Shown: positions 30,961 through 42,103 of the stretch, in pieces
Position numbering within the stretch: position 1 is the first letter of the stretch
Layout: the number at the start of each line of letters is the position of its first letter
Assembly (NCBI RefSeq): GCF_901709675.1
Contig: NC_051091.1
Span: forward strand, 12,808,967-12,872,966
Reading direction: 5' to 3'
DNA length: 64,000 bases
Origin: Syngnathus acus
Taxonomy: Eukaryota; Chordata; Actinopteri; Syngnathiformes; Syngnathidae
Program-made: the position numbers and the translations under genes
The notes under the pieces: generated by a model
What the model saw: the letters and a program-made list of their open reading frames with translations, nothing else
The model's database searches: none
Told to the model about the DNA's origin: nothing

Positions 30961-31674
30961 ATGGGTCCGAAGAAGGCATCAACGGCTCCCCTCTTTTCGG
31001 TCGAGGAGGGCGAGGATATTAAAAAGGCGTTGGACTTCCTCACTGAAGAAGTCTCGGCTGTCAGGTTGGAGCAGAAAGCTATCCTCAAGCTGGTCGAGGA
31101 GGTCAAAGCTCTCCGCATCCAGAATGCGGAAAATGAAAAGAAAATCACCTTCCTGGAAAGCAGGGTTGCTGACCTGGAGCAGTATACCAGAATCAACGAC
31201 GTGATCATCTCTGGAGTCAATACCAAAGCCCGGTCATACGCCCGGGCATTGGCCGCTGGCGAGGGAGGTGAGCCCGATGAACTGGATGTTAGCTCCACGG
31301 AGCAACAGGTGGCTACTTTCCTGCAGTCCAAGGGGATACAGCTGGACTGCGACAACATCGAAGCTTGCCACCCTCTGCCCAAGAGGAGACCCGGAGACAA
31401 ACCCGCTGTCATCATGCGGTTTGTCAACAAAAAACACAAGATTGCACTATTAAAACAAGGAAGAAAGCTGAGAGGAACCGACGTCTACATCAATGAGCAC
31501 CTGACCAAGCACAACGCTGATATTGCCAAAAAAGCACGCTACCTGAGGAAGCAGAAAAAAATTCAACATACCTGGACTACAAACTGTAAAATATTTATCA
31601 AGCTCAATGGAACACCGGAGGAAGCAAAAGTGCTGATGGTAAGGAGTATTGAGGAGCTGGATAGATACCAATGA
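30961..31674 (+). CDS. LINE ORF1 protein (coiled coil, RNA-binding)
   Basis: The 237 residues begin MGPKKASTAPLFS. Residues about 15-75 form a charged heptad region (EEVSAVRLEQKAILKLVEEV, then ITFLESRVADLEQYTR), a probable coiled coil for trimerisation. Residues about 80-200 resemble the RRM-type domain of L1-like ORF1 proteins (NDVIISGV, PAVIMRFVNKKHK, DVYINEHLTKHNADI and KKARYLRKQ). ORF1 proteins coat the LINE RNA in the cytoplasm. The start has a good context (aacATGG). Confidence 0.85.
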   Translation: MGPKKASTAPLFSVEEGEDIKKALDFLTEEVSAVRLEQKAILKLVEEVKALRIQNAENEKKITFLESRVADLEQYTRINDVIISGVNTKARSYARALAAGEGGEPDELDVSSTEQQVATFLQSKGIQLDCDNIEACHPLPKRRPGDKPAVIMRFVNKKHKIALLKQGRKLRGTDVYINEHLTKHNADIAKKARYLRKQKKIQHTWTTNCKIFIKLNGTPEEAKVLMVRSIEELDRYQ

Positions 31675-31713
31675 TCATCATGCAGGACTGTAAGGTAAAC
31701 TCTACTCACAACC

Positions 31714-34700
31714 ATGACACACATCGAAAGAAATCAAGCATCTACACCTGAAGACAACAGTAACATAACTCAGAGGATTAGTGAACACGACAAACTGGAA
31801 CTCCAATCATTTCAATACACTGACCACAGTTCACTGGATATGGAACATGATATAGACCCGGATAACAACTTCTTTAACTCAATCAACAATAACTGCAGTT
31901 ATTATACTGATGAAGAATTTAATAGAATCAATATAGATAGCAAACTGTCTATTATACATATTAACAGTAGGAGTCTGTATGCCAACTTTACAAACATTAA
32001 GGATTATCTTCATCAGTTTACTCGCCCATTCAACATTATTGCAATAACGGAAACATGGATCAACACAGTAAAAGGGGCGGACTTTGAGCTGGAGGGATAT
32101 GACTTTATACACATAGATCGACAAAACAAAGGTGGAGGAGGAGTTGCGATCTATGTGGAAAAGACATTAAACGTCAGGGTGATAAAGGATATGTCAATGG
32201 TAGTTAACAACATATTGGAATGCATAACAATTGAAATACTCAAGGAAAAAAAGAAAAATGTGATCATTAGCTGTATATATCAGACACCAGGTTCTAGCAT
32301 TGAACTGTTCACAGAATGGATGGAGGAGGTGTTTTCGAAAATCAGTTGCAAAACAATTTTCATCTGTGGGGACTTCAACATTGATTTACTCAATCCAAAC
32401 AAGCACAACCTGACCGAACACTTTGTTAACACAATATATAGCATGAACTTGTATCCAAAAATCACTAGACCAACCAGAATAACTTCTCACTGTGCCACTC
32501 TTATTGATAATATATTCACAAATGACATTTTAAACAACACCATAAGTGGGTTATTAGTCAGCGACATCAGTGACCATTTGCCAGTTTTTATGGTTTTTGA
32601 TGACAACTATAAAATTATCCAACCGGCCAAAAAACAGGAATACAGAAGAATTAAAACAGAAGAAACAATAAACGCATTTAAAAATGGTTTAATGTCACAA
32701 AACTGGGATATTATATACAATGAAAATAATATTAACTGTGCATATGAGGAATTCTTAAAAATTTTCAAAAGGTTATATGACAAATACTGTCCTGTAAAAG
32801 TAAATAATAGGAAACTAAAGTATGTAGATCATCCCTGGATCACAAAGGGCTTACAAAATGCCTGTAAAAAGAAAAATACACTTTACAGAGAATTTATAAG
32901 ACAGAGAACTAAAGAGTCAGAAAATAAATATAAACAATATAAGAATAAACTAACTAATATTAAAAGAGCTGCTAGAAAAGAATACTATAGTAAAATATTA
33001 AATGATAATAAAAATAACACCAAAGAAATATGGAATATAATGAATACTGTAATAAAAAATGGCTCTAAAAAAATTTATTATCCTAAATATTTTATTATCG
33101 GGAATACTGAGAAGTATGATATGCAAGAAGTGGCTGATAACTTCAATACATTCTTTGTAAATACGGGACCTGATCTGGCCAAACAAATACCAGATTCAGT
33201 AACAACTGAGGAGCAGTGTAATAGTTTAATAGATAGGAATCTGAGCTCAATGTTCCTCAAAGCAGCGGATGAGAAAGAAATTATAAAGATAGTCTCCCAA
33301 TGCACAAACAAGACATCCAAAGACTGTGATGACATTGATATGATTACCGTAAAACGAGTGATTGAGGGGATCTCTAAACCATTAACATACATCTGTAACC
33401 TATCATTTCAGACCGGTATATTTCCAGATAAAATGAAAATAGCAAAAATCATACCTTTGTATAAAACCGGGAACAAACACCACTTCACAAACTACAGACC
33501 TGTATCATTACTATCACAATTTTCTAAAATACTGGAAAAACTTTTCAATAAACGACTGGACAAATTTATAGATAAATATAAAATACTCACTGAAAGTCAA
33601 TATGGATTTAGATCCAACAGGGCAACATCACTGGCACTAATTGACTCAGTGGAGGAAATTACTAACGCAATAGACCTAAAACAATATACAGTTGGGATAT
33701 TCATTGATCTAAGAAAGGCATTTGACACAATAAATCATGAAATATTATTCAATAAATTACATCGGTATGGCATCAGGGGGAAACCGTTAGAATGGATCAA
33801 GAGCTATTTCACAAAAAGGAAGCAGTTTGTGAAGTTGGGTGACACTTGTTCAACGTGGTTGGACATTAGTTGTGGCGTCTCTCAGGGGTCAGTGTTGGGC
33901 CCTAAACTTTTTATATTATATATAAATGATATATGCAAGGTATCACATATTTTGAAGATGGTTTTGTTTGCAGATGACACAAATATTTTTTGTTCTGGTA
34001 GTGATTTGCGCACCTTAACAACACTAATAAATACTGAATTAAGTAAATTAAAGGTATGGTTGGACAGCAATAAATTATCCTTAAACCTAAGCAAAACAAG
34101 AGTAATACTTTTTGGTAATCACAGAACTAATTTGAAACTAGAGATAAAGCTGGATGGGGTTATTATTGAAAGAGTGAATGAGATTAAACTTTTAGGGGTG
34201 ACAATAGATGATAAGATCAGTTGGAAATCACAAGTTAAACATGTACAAACTAAAATCTCAAGGTGCATCGCAGTATTAAATAGAGCAAAACAGGCTCTGG
34301 ATCATACAACACTTCGCATCCTTTATAATACACTAGTTCTTCCATATTTCATGTATTGTGTAGAAATCTGGGGTAATAATTACATAAGCACAATATATCC
34401 ACTTATTATTTTACAAAAAAAAGCAATACGGATCATTCATGGGGCAGGATACAGGGATCATACAAATTCATTATTCTTAGAGTCAAAACTCATCAAACTC
34501 AGAGATATAGTGGAATTCCGGACAGCACAAATACTTTACAAAGCAAAAAATAATCTGTTGCCAACTAATATTCAGAATCTTTTCATTGGGAGGGAAGGGG
34601 GTTATAATTTAAGGGGGACATTTAATTACAGGATAAGGAAGGCACGCACAACAAAAAAAACATTCTGTATTTCAATATGTGGAGTTAAGTTATGGAATAC

Positions 34701-34800
34701 TTTGGAGGAAACGCTCAGGGAATGTTCAAACATCTATCAGTTTAAAAAAAGATATAAAGAAGAAATTATTTTTACAAGGTACAGAAATGAGGGTGTATGA
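31714..34800 (+). CDS. LINE ORF2: endonuclease and reverse transcriptase
   Basis: The ORF is 1028 residues. The AP-type endonuclease keeps its catalytic set: NSRSL (about 88), ITETW (111), GDFNIDLL (219), and SDISDHLPVF with the final His (about 286). The reverse transcriptase contains YRPVSLLSQFSKILEKL, FIDLRKAFDTINHEIL (about 663), GVSQGSVLGPKLFILYIND and FADDTNIF (about 753). A C-terminal connector with ILQKKAIRIIHGAGYRDHT is typical of the Jockey/CR1/L2 group. No frame damage is seen. It nicks DNA and copies the LINE RNA at the target. The clade within the group is not resolved. Confidence 0.93.
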   Translation: MTHIERNQASTPEDNSNITQRISEHDKLELQSFQYTDHSSLDMEHDIDPDNNFFNSINNNCSYYTDEEFNRINIDSKLSIIHINSRSLYANFTNIKDYLHQFTRPFNIIAITETWINTVKGADFELEGYDFIHIDRQNKGGGGVAIYVEKTLNVRVIKDMSMVVNNILECITIEILKEKKKNVIISCIYQTPGSSIELFTEWMEEVFSKISCKTIFICGDFNIDLLNPNKHNLTEHFVNTIYSMNLYPKITRPTRITSHCATLIDNIFTNDILNNTISGLLVSDISDHLPVFMVFDDNYKIIQPAKKQEYRRIKTEETINAFKNGLMSQNWDIIYNENNINCAYEEFLKIFKRLYDKYCPVKVNNRKLKYVDHPWITKGLQNACKKKNTLYREFIRQRTKESENKYKQYKNKLTNIKRAARKEYYSKILNDNKNNTKEIWNIMNTVIKNGSKKIYYPKYFIIGNTEKYDMQEVADNFNTFFVNTGPDLAKQIPDSVTTEEQCNSLIDRNLSSMFLKAADEKEIIKIVSQCTNKTSKDCDDIDMITVKRVIEGISKPLTYICNLSFQTGIFPDKMKIAKIIPLYKTGNKHHFTNYRPVSLLSQFSKILEKLFNKRLDKFIDKYKILTESQYGFRSNRATSLALIDSVEEITNAIDLKQYTVGIFIDLRKAFDTINHEILFNKLHRYGIRGKPLEWIKSYFTKRKQFVKLGDTCSTWLDISCGVSQGSVLGPKLFILYINDICKVSHILKMVLFADDTNIFCSGSDLRTLTTLINTELSKLKVWLDSNKLSLNLSKTRVILFGNHRTNLKLEIKLDGVIIERVNEIKLLGVTIDDKISWKSQVKHVQTKISRCIAVLNRAKQALDHTTLRILYNTLVLPYFMYCVEIWGNNYISTIYPLIILQKKAIRIIHGAGYRDHTNSLFLESKLIKLRDIVEFRTAQILYKAKNNLLPTNIQNLFIGREGGYNLRGTFNYRIRKARTTKKTFCISICGVKLWNTLEETLRECSNIYQFKKRYKEEIIFTRYRNEGV

Positions 34801-35398
34801 GTATCATGGGGTGCTTAGTAATTATTGATTTACGTTTCTTTGTTGGTTTTGTTTGTCTGTTTGTCATTGTTTTGTTCAGGCTGTTTTTTATTTTTGTTTT
34901 ATTTTGTTTATTTCTACCATTCAGGTATCTTTGTGTTGTATTTGAGGTGTGTATGTACGTTAAGTGTCTGTGTGTGAAATATACGTATGTATTAATAGTG
35001 TGTAGGTACATGTTTAGTGTTAAGCGAGCAGCAGGTGGGAGATAATTTAGTAATTTAGTATTTTGTTGGGATAACTGAGGCAAAATGATTTATGGCTGGG
35101 TATTTAGGGATTATTAAAAGGGGGTGGGATTAAATAAGTTATACTTCTTCCTACTCCTTTTCAGACATGTGAATGTGACTTATGGTTCTTTTGCGGTTAT
35201 ATCTTTATTGCTACGCTTATAGGCATGTGTATGTGTATATGTATATATATGTATATGTATATTTTTATATGTATATATATATATGTATATGTATGTATGT
35301 GGGTATGTCGGTATGTGTATATATGTATATGCATGTATTTTGTCATGTCTTTTCATTGTGTACAATAATCTTATTCTCTTTTCACATGTTTGAAATAA

Positions 35399-35424
35399 AT
35401 GAAACGAAACGAAACGAAACGAAA
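35399..35424 (+). repeat. LINE 3' terminal GAAAC repeat
   Basis: Four to five GAAAC units follow gaaataaat. They mark the LINE's 3' end; elements of this group end in short tandem repeats instead of poly(A). The reverse copy at 53745 starts tttcgtttatttcaaacg. Confidence 0.85.
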
Positions 35425-35582
35425 TTTCAGGTCCTTAAGTTTTTTTTTAATGTTTGGCCTTTGATGAAACACCTTATATGTGGAAAAAATGTCCAGAAAA
35501 TGGACAGGTACTGCACAAGGGTTAAGCAACCGAGTGTTAGCACTTTCTTTGTTGGCTCGGTGCTAATGATGCGAACACTTAC

Positions 35583-35681
35583 CGCCGTCGTCCTGCCAGA
35601 GAGCCAAACCCCGTGAAGGAGCGACTCCGACAGATTGGCTTTCCATCCGAGGGTGAGTCGAATCGCAGCTTGACAGACATC
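35583..35681 (-). CDS. ripor3: ripor3 first coding exon (start codon)
   Basis: ATG at 35680 follows a strong polypyrimidine tract and CAG, so an untranslated exon probably lies further right. The exon encodes residues 1-32 (MSVKLRF, then [16 protein letters not shown]) and ends with two bases of codon 33 before the donor gtaagt at 35582. The frame and phase fit the exon at 15310 exactly. The basic, serine-rich start is typical of RIPOR proteins. The AGACTTCAG-type degenerate repeat begins about 150 bp upstream. Confidence 0.75.
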
Positions 35682-35829
35682 CTGAAAGCAGGAAAAGTGG
35701 TTGTCAGGCGTCCTGTTTCCTGTTTCCCAATCCATTCACGTGCATCAGCTCCCCAATGGGCCCAAAAAACACTGAGCACCAGTCAGCGCAAACGCTGGCT
35801 TTCCCAAAGACAATACGGATGTACCTTGA

Positions 35830-36530
35830 ATTAACAACTGCCAGAATCTCAAACGTCAGACATTAGATCTCATCCACGGACTTCTGAACCCAGACTGCAT
35901 ACTTCAGAGTTCAGAGTGTAGACATTCTTCTTTAGACTTCAGAGTTCTCACCTAAGAAGTTAGACTTTAGGCTTCATAGCAAAGACCGTCGACTCCAGAC
36001 CTCGGAATATCAGACCACAGATTTTAGACTTCACTTCACATTACAATCGGTAGATCGCAGGCTTCAGACTTCAGACAACATACTTCAGACATTCAACTTC
36101 AAGCCTCAGACTTTCAGATTAAAAATGTTATACTTCACATCTGAGATATCTGATGTCAGACCTGATTCTTTAGATCTCAGACTTTAGACATTCTTACTTA
36201 GACGTCAGACCATAAATATTAGACCTAAGACTTCATACCACAACTTGAGACTTCACAGATCAGACTGCAGATTTTAAACTTCGCACTGTAGGAGTCAGAA
36301 TTTAGATCTCAGATCACAGATTTTAGACATTAGACTTTGGGCCTACAACCTTTTACTTTGGACTTCAGAGCTTTGACTTATGTCCTTGTTCAACTTCAGA
36401 CCTCAGATATCCAATCTCAGAGTTCAGACCTCGGGTATCCAATCTATGACCTCATAACTGACTTCATTATCAGAGCTCAAGATATACCTCAAACCTCAGA
36501 TCTCCAAGACATCCTTATTTAGGCTTCTTT
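35830..36530. repeat. degenerate CAGACTTCAGACCTCAG-type tandem array 2
   Basis: This has the same words as the array at 14440-15110 (cttcagacttcagac, cagacctcagat, ttagactt), in the same orientation. It begins about 150 bp upstream of the first coding exon of ripor3. Internal order is poor, so it is an old array. Confidence 0.75.
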
Positions 36531-36965
36531 GATCTTATTCTTTGCTTTGTGACTGTCCACTTTTCTGCGGTCAAACCACAATTTCCCCATTTAGAGAATG
36601 ACAAAGGTCCATCCTATCTGGTTTCAATTCTGTTTTTCCCCCCTCTTCCATCGTACCAGTTGATTCCGTCTCTCGCACGTACGACTGAGTCATCTTGGGC
36701 TGCGAGGCCGCGTTTCCTCCTTTTGTTGTCTTGCTCGGGACTTCCCTCTTGTTTCCACTCGTAACTGAGGACGAGTGTTAAAACAGCACAACAAAATTTT
36801 GAAAACAACAACACAGAAACCAGAGATATTGAGTTGAAATACATCTTGAGGATTTCGCTTTCTTCATCTTCTTCTTTTAGGATCCACGCCAATTCAAACA
36901 AGACCGACTCACTACAGAGTTCAGAGATTATAAATGACTCATGCTCCCCAGGGTGGGCAACTATG

Positions 36966-36983
36966 CCACACACACACACACAT

Positions 36984-37014
<31 letters not shown>

Positions 37015-37022
37015 CACACACG

Positions 37023-37053
<31 letters not shown>

Positions 37054-37075
37054 GCACGCACGCACACACACGCAG
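36966..37075. repeat. CA/CGCA microsatellite
   Basis: This is alternating purine-pyrimidine DNA of CA and CG dinucleotides over about 110 bp, likely able to form Z-DNA. Frames on both strands here are artefacts. Confidence 0.95.
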
Positions 37076-37159
37076 ACAGGATGTTGGACAAGGCACAGAA
37101 AAGTGACTTAGTAGCAATGAGTGGTCCTTCTCCACGATGTGGAGACAAGTGATTGGAAC

Positions 37160-37169
37160 ACATCACAAC

Positions 37170-37208
<39 letters not shown>

Positions 37209-37225
37209 GCAATCAAGCAATCAAG

Positions 37226-37267
<42 letters not shown>
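37160..37267. repeat. (AATC)n microsatellite
   Basis: Tetranucleotide repeats of caat run for about 108 bp, with a central block of caag variants. Confidence 0.95.
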
Positions 37268-40249
37268 GTTTGAAACCTCTCTCAAATCCCCAAGACCGGG
37301 CAAACCTTTCACACATAGTCATACTAGTATATCTTGTAGAAAGTCTGACTGTTAAAGAAATGCTTCTAGTAGATTTTCTTTTTAAGGCTTAAAGTTGCCA
37401 TTGAACCGATACATTGGTCCTGAAAGGTCCAATGCAAATACCTTATAGGACTCCGTTAGGAATTTGATTTGGCTTTAAAGATGACACAGTACGTTGACAT
37501 TAGAAAGACTGAAATGATTGTTAGCATTGAAAAGCCAACATCTGAGGCGACATGAGCATCTGAATGTGGCAACGTTTGTGGCAGTGTGCGTTACTTGTTG
37601 CTACATGCGCTCTCTGCTATCTGAACTCAGCTATCTGCTGCCAACAGATGAGCGACGCCTGCTGAGAGCTGCAACGCGCACGAGTGCGTGCACGTTCAGT
37701 CAGGATGTTTCAAGCTCGGCTAGCTTGGCTGCCTCACAGCCACGAGTATATTGAAATAAGTCGCCTGACCATTCAACGCTGCGATACAACTCACTTTTAC
37801 TCTGTACTTCCGACACCTAAACTGCTTCTTCATGTAAAATACTGAGCCTTGCTGCTGTTCTTGTTGCCTTTTGCACTTGGACTACATTCCAACCCAGAGT
37901 GTACAGTTGCTTGAAACGTGTCGTTGTTGCACTATAGACGAACAACACTGACGAGTATTGCTGCGGCTGCTCTTCACGTTCACCTCCGCACACGGATTGA
38001 TCCTTGGTTAAAAACAAAAGCTGTGTGTCATACAGTTTACGCCGTGCACCGCATTTCGACTATTTATAATCCATCCGTTATCGGCCTTTGTTACATGCAA
38101 CGATGCTGAGTACTGCTAATGCTCAAATTCACCTGTATACAAACGTGCATATTGATTATGTATACTATAGTTTAACTACATACGCTGCAGACTATTTTAA
38201 CTGTTGCTCACATATTCAACACTGCGTATACAGTATGTCTAAACGACTATTTCGTGATACGTGTGACACACACACACACACACACACGCGTGCACACACA
38301 CACACACACAGACACACACTTGCTGCTGACTATTACTGCTGACTATCAATGCCACTTTAGTACAGATGTATAATATGTACATGCCACTTTAGAGTACGTA
38401 TATTGAGACTAGTGAGTCTATGTATAAGTAGTAAACGAATCTCTAATAAGCGATCTCTGAGATGACTGCCTGTTGACACATTAAACTACAAGCAACTCTG
38501 ACTACGACGTAGTGGTGCTGCTCATTTTGACTTCTGTACTGTCGTAGCCAGCTCAAACAATTCATACATGAAGAGTTGCTTGACGCTGAGCATTGTCGCA
38601 CTACACATTAACTTCTGTGTATATTTAGGAGGATAATACCAATGATTTGAAACATTTGCAGTTGTTTCTACATCTAATGCTTCGGACTATTTTATTGCAT
38701 GTTGCGTTGCTGAATGCTGCTTTCATATTTGCATTATTTTGATGCAGTTGCTATGATTCTCGGTTTTGGAATCCATCTGAGGTTTCAAACAGCTGCTTTG
38801 AGCTTTTGGAATTCTTTGTATGTTGGTCTCGTCTACACACACAGCACATGTCCTTCATCCAACAACACATCGCTCGATGGATTACTCGGAATAACAAGAC
38901 AAGGGCAGCACGTCACTCACTTGTGGTGTCCGTGAAGAAGTATTGAGTAAGAAGTTATTTCCAAGTCCGAGGCTTCCTTAGCTCAGAGGTTCCATGCTGG
39001 ACTATTAGGGCGCTCCTCTGCCTGAGTGGCGTAAACATGCAGCATACCTGTTCCTGTGCGTGCGCGTGTGAGTTGCTGATAGCACTTTTCGGACGTTTCA
39101 GGACGTCAACGTACGTGAGTTGCTGTCTCTCTTGCCTCAGCTGTGCTTTCCTCACCAGTCACCACTCCCACTCTCCTCCGCCCTGTCTTGCCCCTTTGCC
39201 CTTCGACGTCATCCTTTCTCCACTGTCGTCAATCCACCTAGATCCTCTCTGCTCCGGCACTCCTCTTCTGTTTTTTTGCCACTTGTCTTTACTGCTGCGT
39301 TTCGTCTTTTGGAGTTCTTTCCGCCACTTTTGCCTGCACTTCTTGCTGTTTTTTTCCCCCAACCGCTACTCCTCTTCCTGCCTCCTTTGTTTACTTGCCT
39401 TTGCTTTAACTTCCTCCTCCTCCTCTCTCCCTTCCTCTGCTTCCACTCTGCTGCCGCCCCCCCAACGTCGAAGCTTGTATACATCTGGACCATGTAACAT
39501 TCTGAACACATTCCTTCCTACATCCAGCGCCGCACGCAAGCATTGACATACACAACTTATAAGCGGGCCTTCACGTGCACACACATTAAAGTTCAATACA
39601 TCCTATATAGCAGTGTTTCCCAACCACACGGTGTGTGCCGTGAGAGATATGTTCTGCTGTGCCGGGAAATTGTCCATTATCAATTACGGAGCGCATTGTA
39701 AACAGGATCGCCAAACCACTGGTCAGTTAGCGCAAGGCCTGGTCAGCCACTTGCTAATCGTGCATGCGTGGCAAATCGGAGAATCTTGAGATTTCATGAT
39801 GTGTCGGTCTGATTGTATTGCATCGGCACATATTTGGTTTATGTGTGTGTTGCTGTGTGCTTTTGCTAACAGTGACACTATGACGGCTGTGGTGACTTTG
39901 TGGTCCAATGGAAATCAGAGCATGCAGTTCAACCGGAGAACCTGGATTGTTAATTTTTCACCAACATAAAATACACAGTCAAGTTGAGACACCTCGACTG
40001 TGATAGCCACTCAGCTGCTGTCAGAACAGCAGAGTGTCTTTAAAAGTGACTTTGTTCTTCGTGTCGCAATATTTATAGAGCTAGTCTAAAACAGTAAACA
40101 AAGTCATGTTGATTCTTTTGGATTTTAATCACAATCACTTTCAATAGTTTATTCCTTACACCGTCGAAAACCTTTTTAAAAAACTGTCACTTTTATTTAA
40201 AAAAGAAATGCAATTTAAAGAATATTTAGTATTTATTTTTATTCAATTA

Positions 40250-41047
40250 CCGTAATTTTCGGACTATAAGTCGCGTTTTTTTTCATAGTTTGGGTGGGGG
40301 GGCGACTTATACTCAGGAGCGACATATATGTTTTTTTTCACAAATTTTTACTTGATCATTAACACATCACTTACTTACAAGTATAGTTGACCACTTCACG
40401 TTATTTTTAGTATAGTTGATCACTTCACATGCTTTGATATCTTTATCTTGAACATATTCAAAACATGAAAAATAGAGAGAAAAAATCAAATAAAGTAATT
40501 AACACTTTAAAGCGCCATATCCTCTGGACATGTCCTCTGTCACCAGGATGACATAAAGGACGAGAAATTTGATCGATGGATTTAATGATTTGGAGTGACA
40601 CAAATGGTTTGATAATATTGTTGTTTATGTGATAGTTATTTAAAATATAGTTTATATATCGTTGTATGGGCCTGTGGAATAATTTGAACTGCGGCGCGGC
40701 ACACGGCATTGTTGACAAAGGACGATCGATGGATTTAATGAATTGGAGTGACACAGATGGTTTTATAAACGTGTTATTTATGTAATAGTTTTTTTAAAAT
40801 AACTGAATGTTACGTCAGGCCCGTTCTCAGCTCCTCGTTTGTGTTTGTCACGTTAGCATACCGTATCGTTTAGCCTGTTGTTGCTCGTTCATGTCTGTTC
40901 TTTGTGTTGGATTTTGTCGAATAAATTGCCCCCCAAAATGCGATTTATACTCCGGAGCGACTTATATATGTTTTTTTTCACATTTTTGGGCATTTTATGG
41001 CTGGTGCGACTTATACTCCGGAGCGACTTATAGTCCGAAAATTACGG
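40250..41047. mobile_element. TA-flanked TIR element (CCGTAATTTTCGG family), copy 1
   Basis: The ends ccgtaattttcggactata and its inverse are flanked by TA (40248-40249, 41048-41049). Subterminal gcgactta words repeat at both ends. The length is 798 bp, the shortest of three copies. It is inserted in the outer hAT. Confidence 0.9.
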
Positions 41048-41835
41048 TATTCGACTCTCCATACATACCGTATTGGCCTGAATATAAGACGACCCTGATT
41101 ATAAGACGACCCCCTCTTTTTCAAGACTCAAGTTTGAAAAAATACTTTTTGAATACCAAATTTATTTTTTATACAGAAAATAATTACAGTACATCTGAAA
41201 CAAAGGATTATAACAATATATTCGAGAGAAAAAGCATGTTATTTTGCCTCATTCAAATCATGCAAAAACTGTCTGTCTATCACATCTTAATATCTGAACA
41301 TTTAAATATGCAAACTAAAGTGCAATCATATTTGTAAATGAATGGCTTCTGGTTTTTGAAATGTAAATAAACCAATCTACTGTGATAAAACAACAAAATT
41401 GCAATAATTGCATTAACCATCAAAGTGAAGTCCAACTGTAACTGTAGTCTTGAAACAAATCTGGATAAGGAAAAACATTCCAATAAAATAATGCAAACTG
41501 CTCCCGCTATTTATTGCTGGGGAGCCTGAGGACTGAATTGGGGGTTGGCTTGGATGGTTATGCTCTTTTCGCCCCCGGGTGTCGGTCAGAACACAGGAGG
41601 GAGGATGTGGTTCGGTTTTGATTGCTTTACTGAATTATTGGCAAAAACGTAACAGGCAATGTGGCTCATAGGGGCATACAGGCAAACTGGCAATAGAGGC
41701 TTTGCAGTCACGTGGTTTTATCACGTGATTTTGTGTTATGCCGCCATCTTGGCGGTCAACTCGTCAGCTCGTTCCTACGTGTTTGTATAGATTGTTTGAT
41801 TTCTGCGCTACATTTTCACCGATTTCATCCGAATT

Positions 41836-42103
41836 ATGGCTGGTTTGCTATCCAACGAAGTTGGGCATTTGGATGAAGAATCCAAGAAACGTTACAGAGA
41901 GAAGTTGAACCTTGTTGGCACAACGGATCCGTACCTTTTACCGAGAAACATGCTAAAATCGCCCGAGCATTTTGCAACAGCCGACCTGCCTGAACTCTCA
42001 TATCCAGATATTTATAATTACCTCGTCGATTCACCATCTCCGTACACTGAAAAGGACCTTAAGGCATACAAGTGTCTGGATGCCTACAAGTATTTTACAG
42101 CAG
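41836..42103 (+). CDS. first exon of a transposon-borne protein (SWIM/YqaJ-type start)
   Basis: ATG at 41836 opens about 89 residues: MAGLLSNEVGHLDEESKKRY, then a DPYLLP segment, LSYPDIYNYLVDSPSPYT and LKAYKCLDAYKYF. A donor gttttg follows at 42104. The pattern resembles the start of repetitive fish proteins that carry a SWIM zinc finger and a YqaJ-like nuclease. That link is from memory and unverified, and neither domain is present here. Confidence 0.5.

Larger units (their letters stand above)
30846..35430 (+). mobile_element. two-ORF LINE (L2/CR1/Jockey group), apparently intact
   Basis: It has a 5' UTR, ORF1 (30961-31674), a 39-bp gap, ORF2 (31714-34800), a 3' UTR with a (TATG)n-like microsatellite (35225-35345), and a terminal GAAAC repeat (35399-35424). 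The 5' border is estimated. Neither ORF has a stop or frameshift. A 3' fragment of the same family is inside the hAT element at 52599-57014, so the family has moved more than once. It is antisense to ripor3, 150 bp from its first coding exon. Confidence 0.9.
6041..35681 (-). other. ripor3: RIPOR-family gene (ripor3-like), 5' part, 11 coding exons
   Basis: RIPOR (FAM65) proteins bind Rho GTPases and regulate cell polarity, adhesion and migration in the cytoplasm. Eleven minus-strand exons with AG acceptors and GT donors join without a frame break into 356 residues. Visible hallmarks are the start MSVKLRF, a basic helical segment with [15 protein letters not shown], the conserved [12 protein letters not shown] block, [17 protein letters not shown], and [17 protein letters not shown]. 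The RIQSDD and KRNSRL variants resemble RIPOR3 more than RIPOR1 or RIPOR2 as I remember them, so the paralogue call is less sure than the family call. The protein should be several hundred residues longer; later exons lie beyond the left edge, past the gypsy element. The two largest introns (about 20.3 kb and 5.7 kb) owe most of their length to transposons. Confidence 0.85.
36531..39610. other. upstream region with simple repeats, no gene recognised
   Basis: It holds CA/CGCA repeats (36966-37075), an AATC/AAGC tetranucleotide array (37160-37267), a (CA)n run (38266-38322) and a pyrimidine-rich tract of about 350 bp (39118-39470) that makes spurious frames. A 5' untranslated exon and promoter of ripor3 would be expected here or further right, but I cannot place them. 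Confidence 0.5.

Noticed and set aside
36939-37184. Cys/Val- and His/Thr-rich frames of 70-170 codons
   Set aside because: They are translations of CA/GT microsatellites.
38955-39010. tRNA-like ccttagctcagaggttcc segment
   Set aside because: It resembles a D-arm, but no anticodon arm, T-loop or acceptor pairing follows.
39037-39546. 169-codon frame rich in S, L and P
   Set aside because: It lies in a pyrimidine-rich tract, with no exon borders and no recognisable motif.
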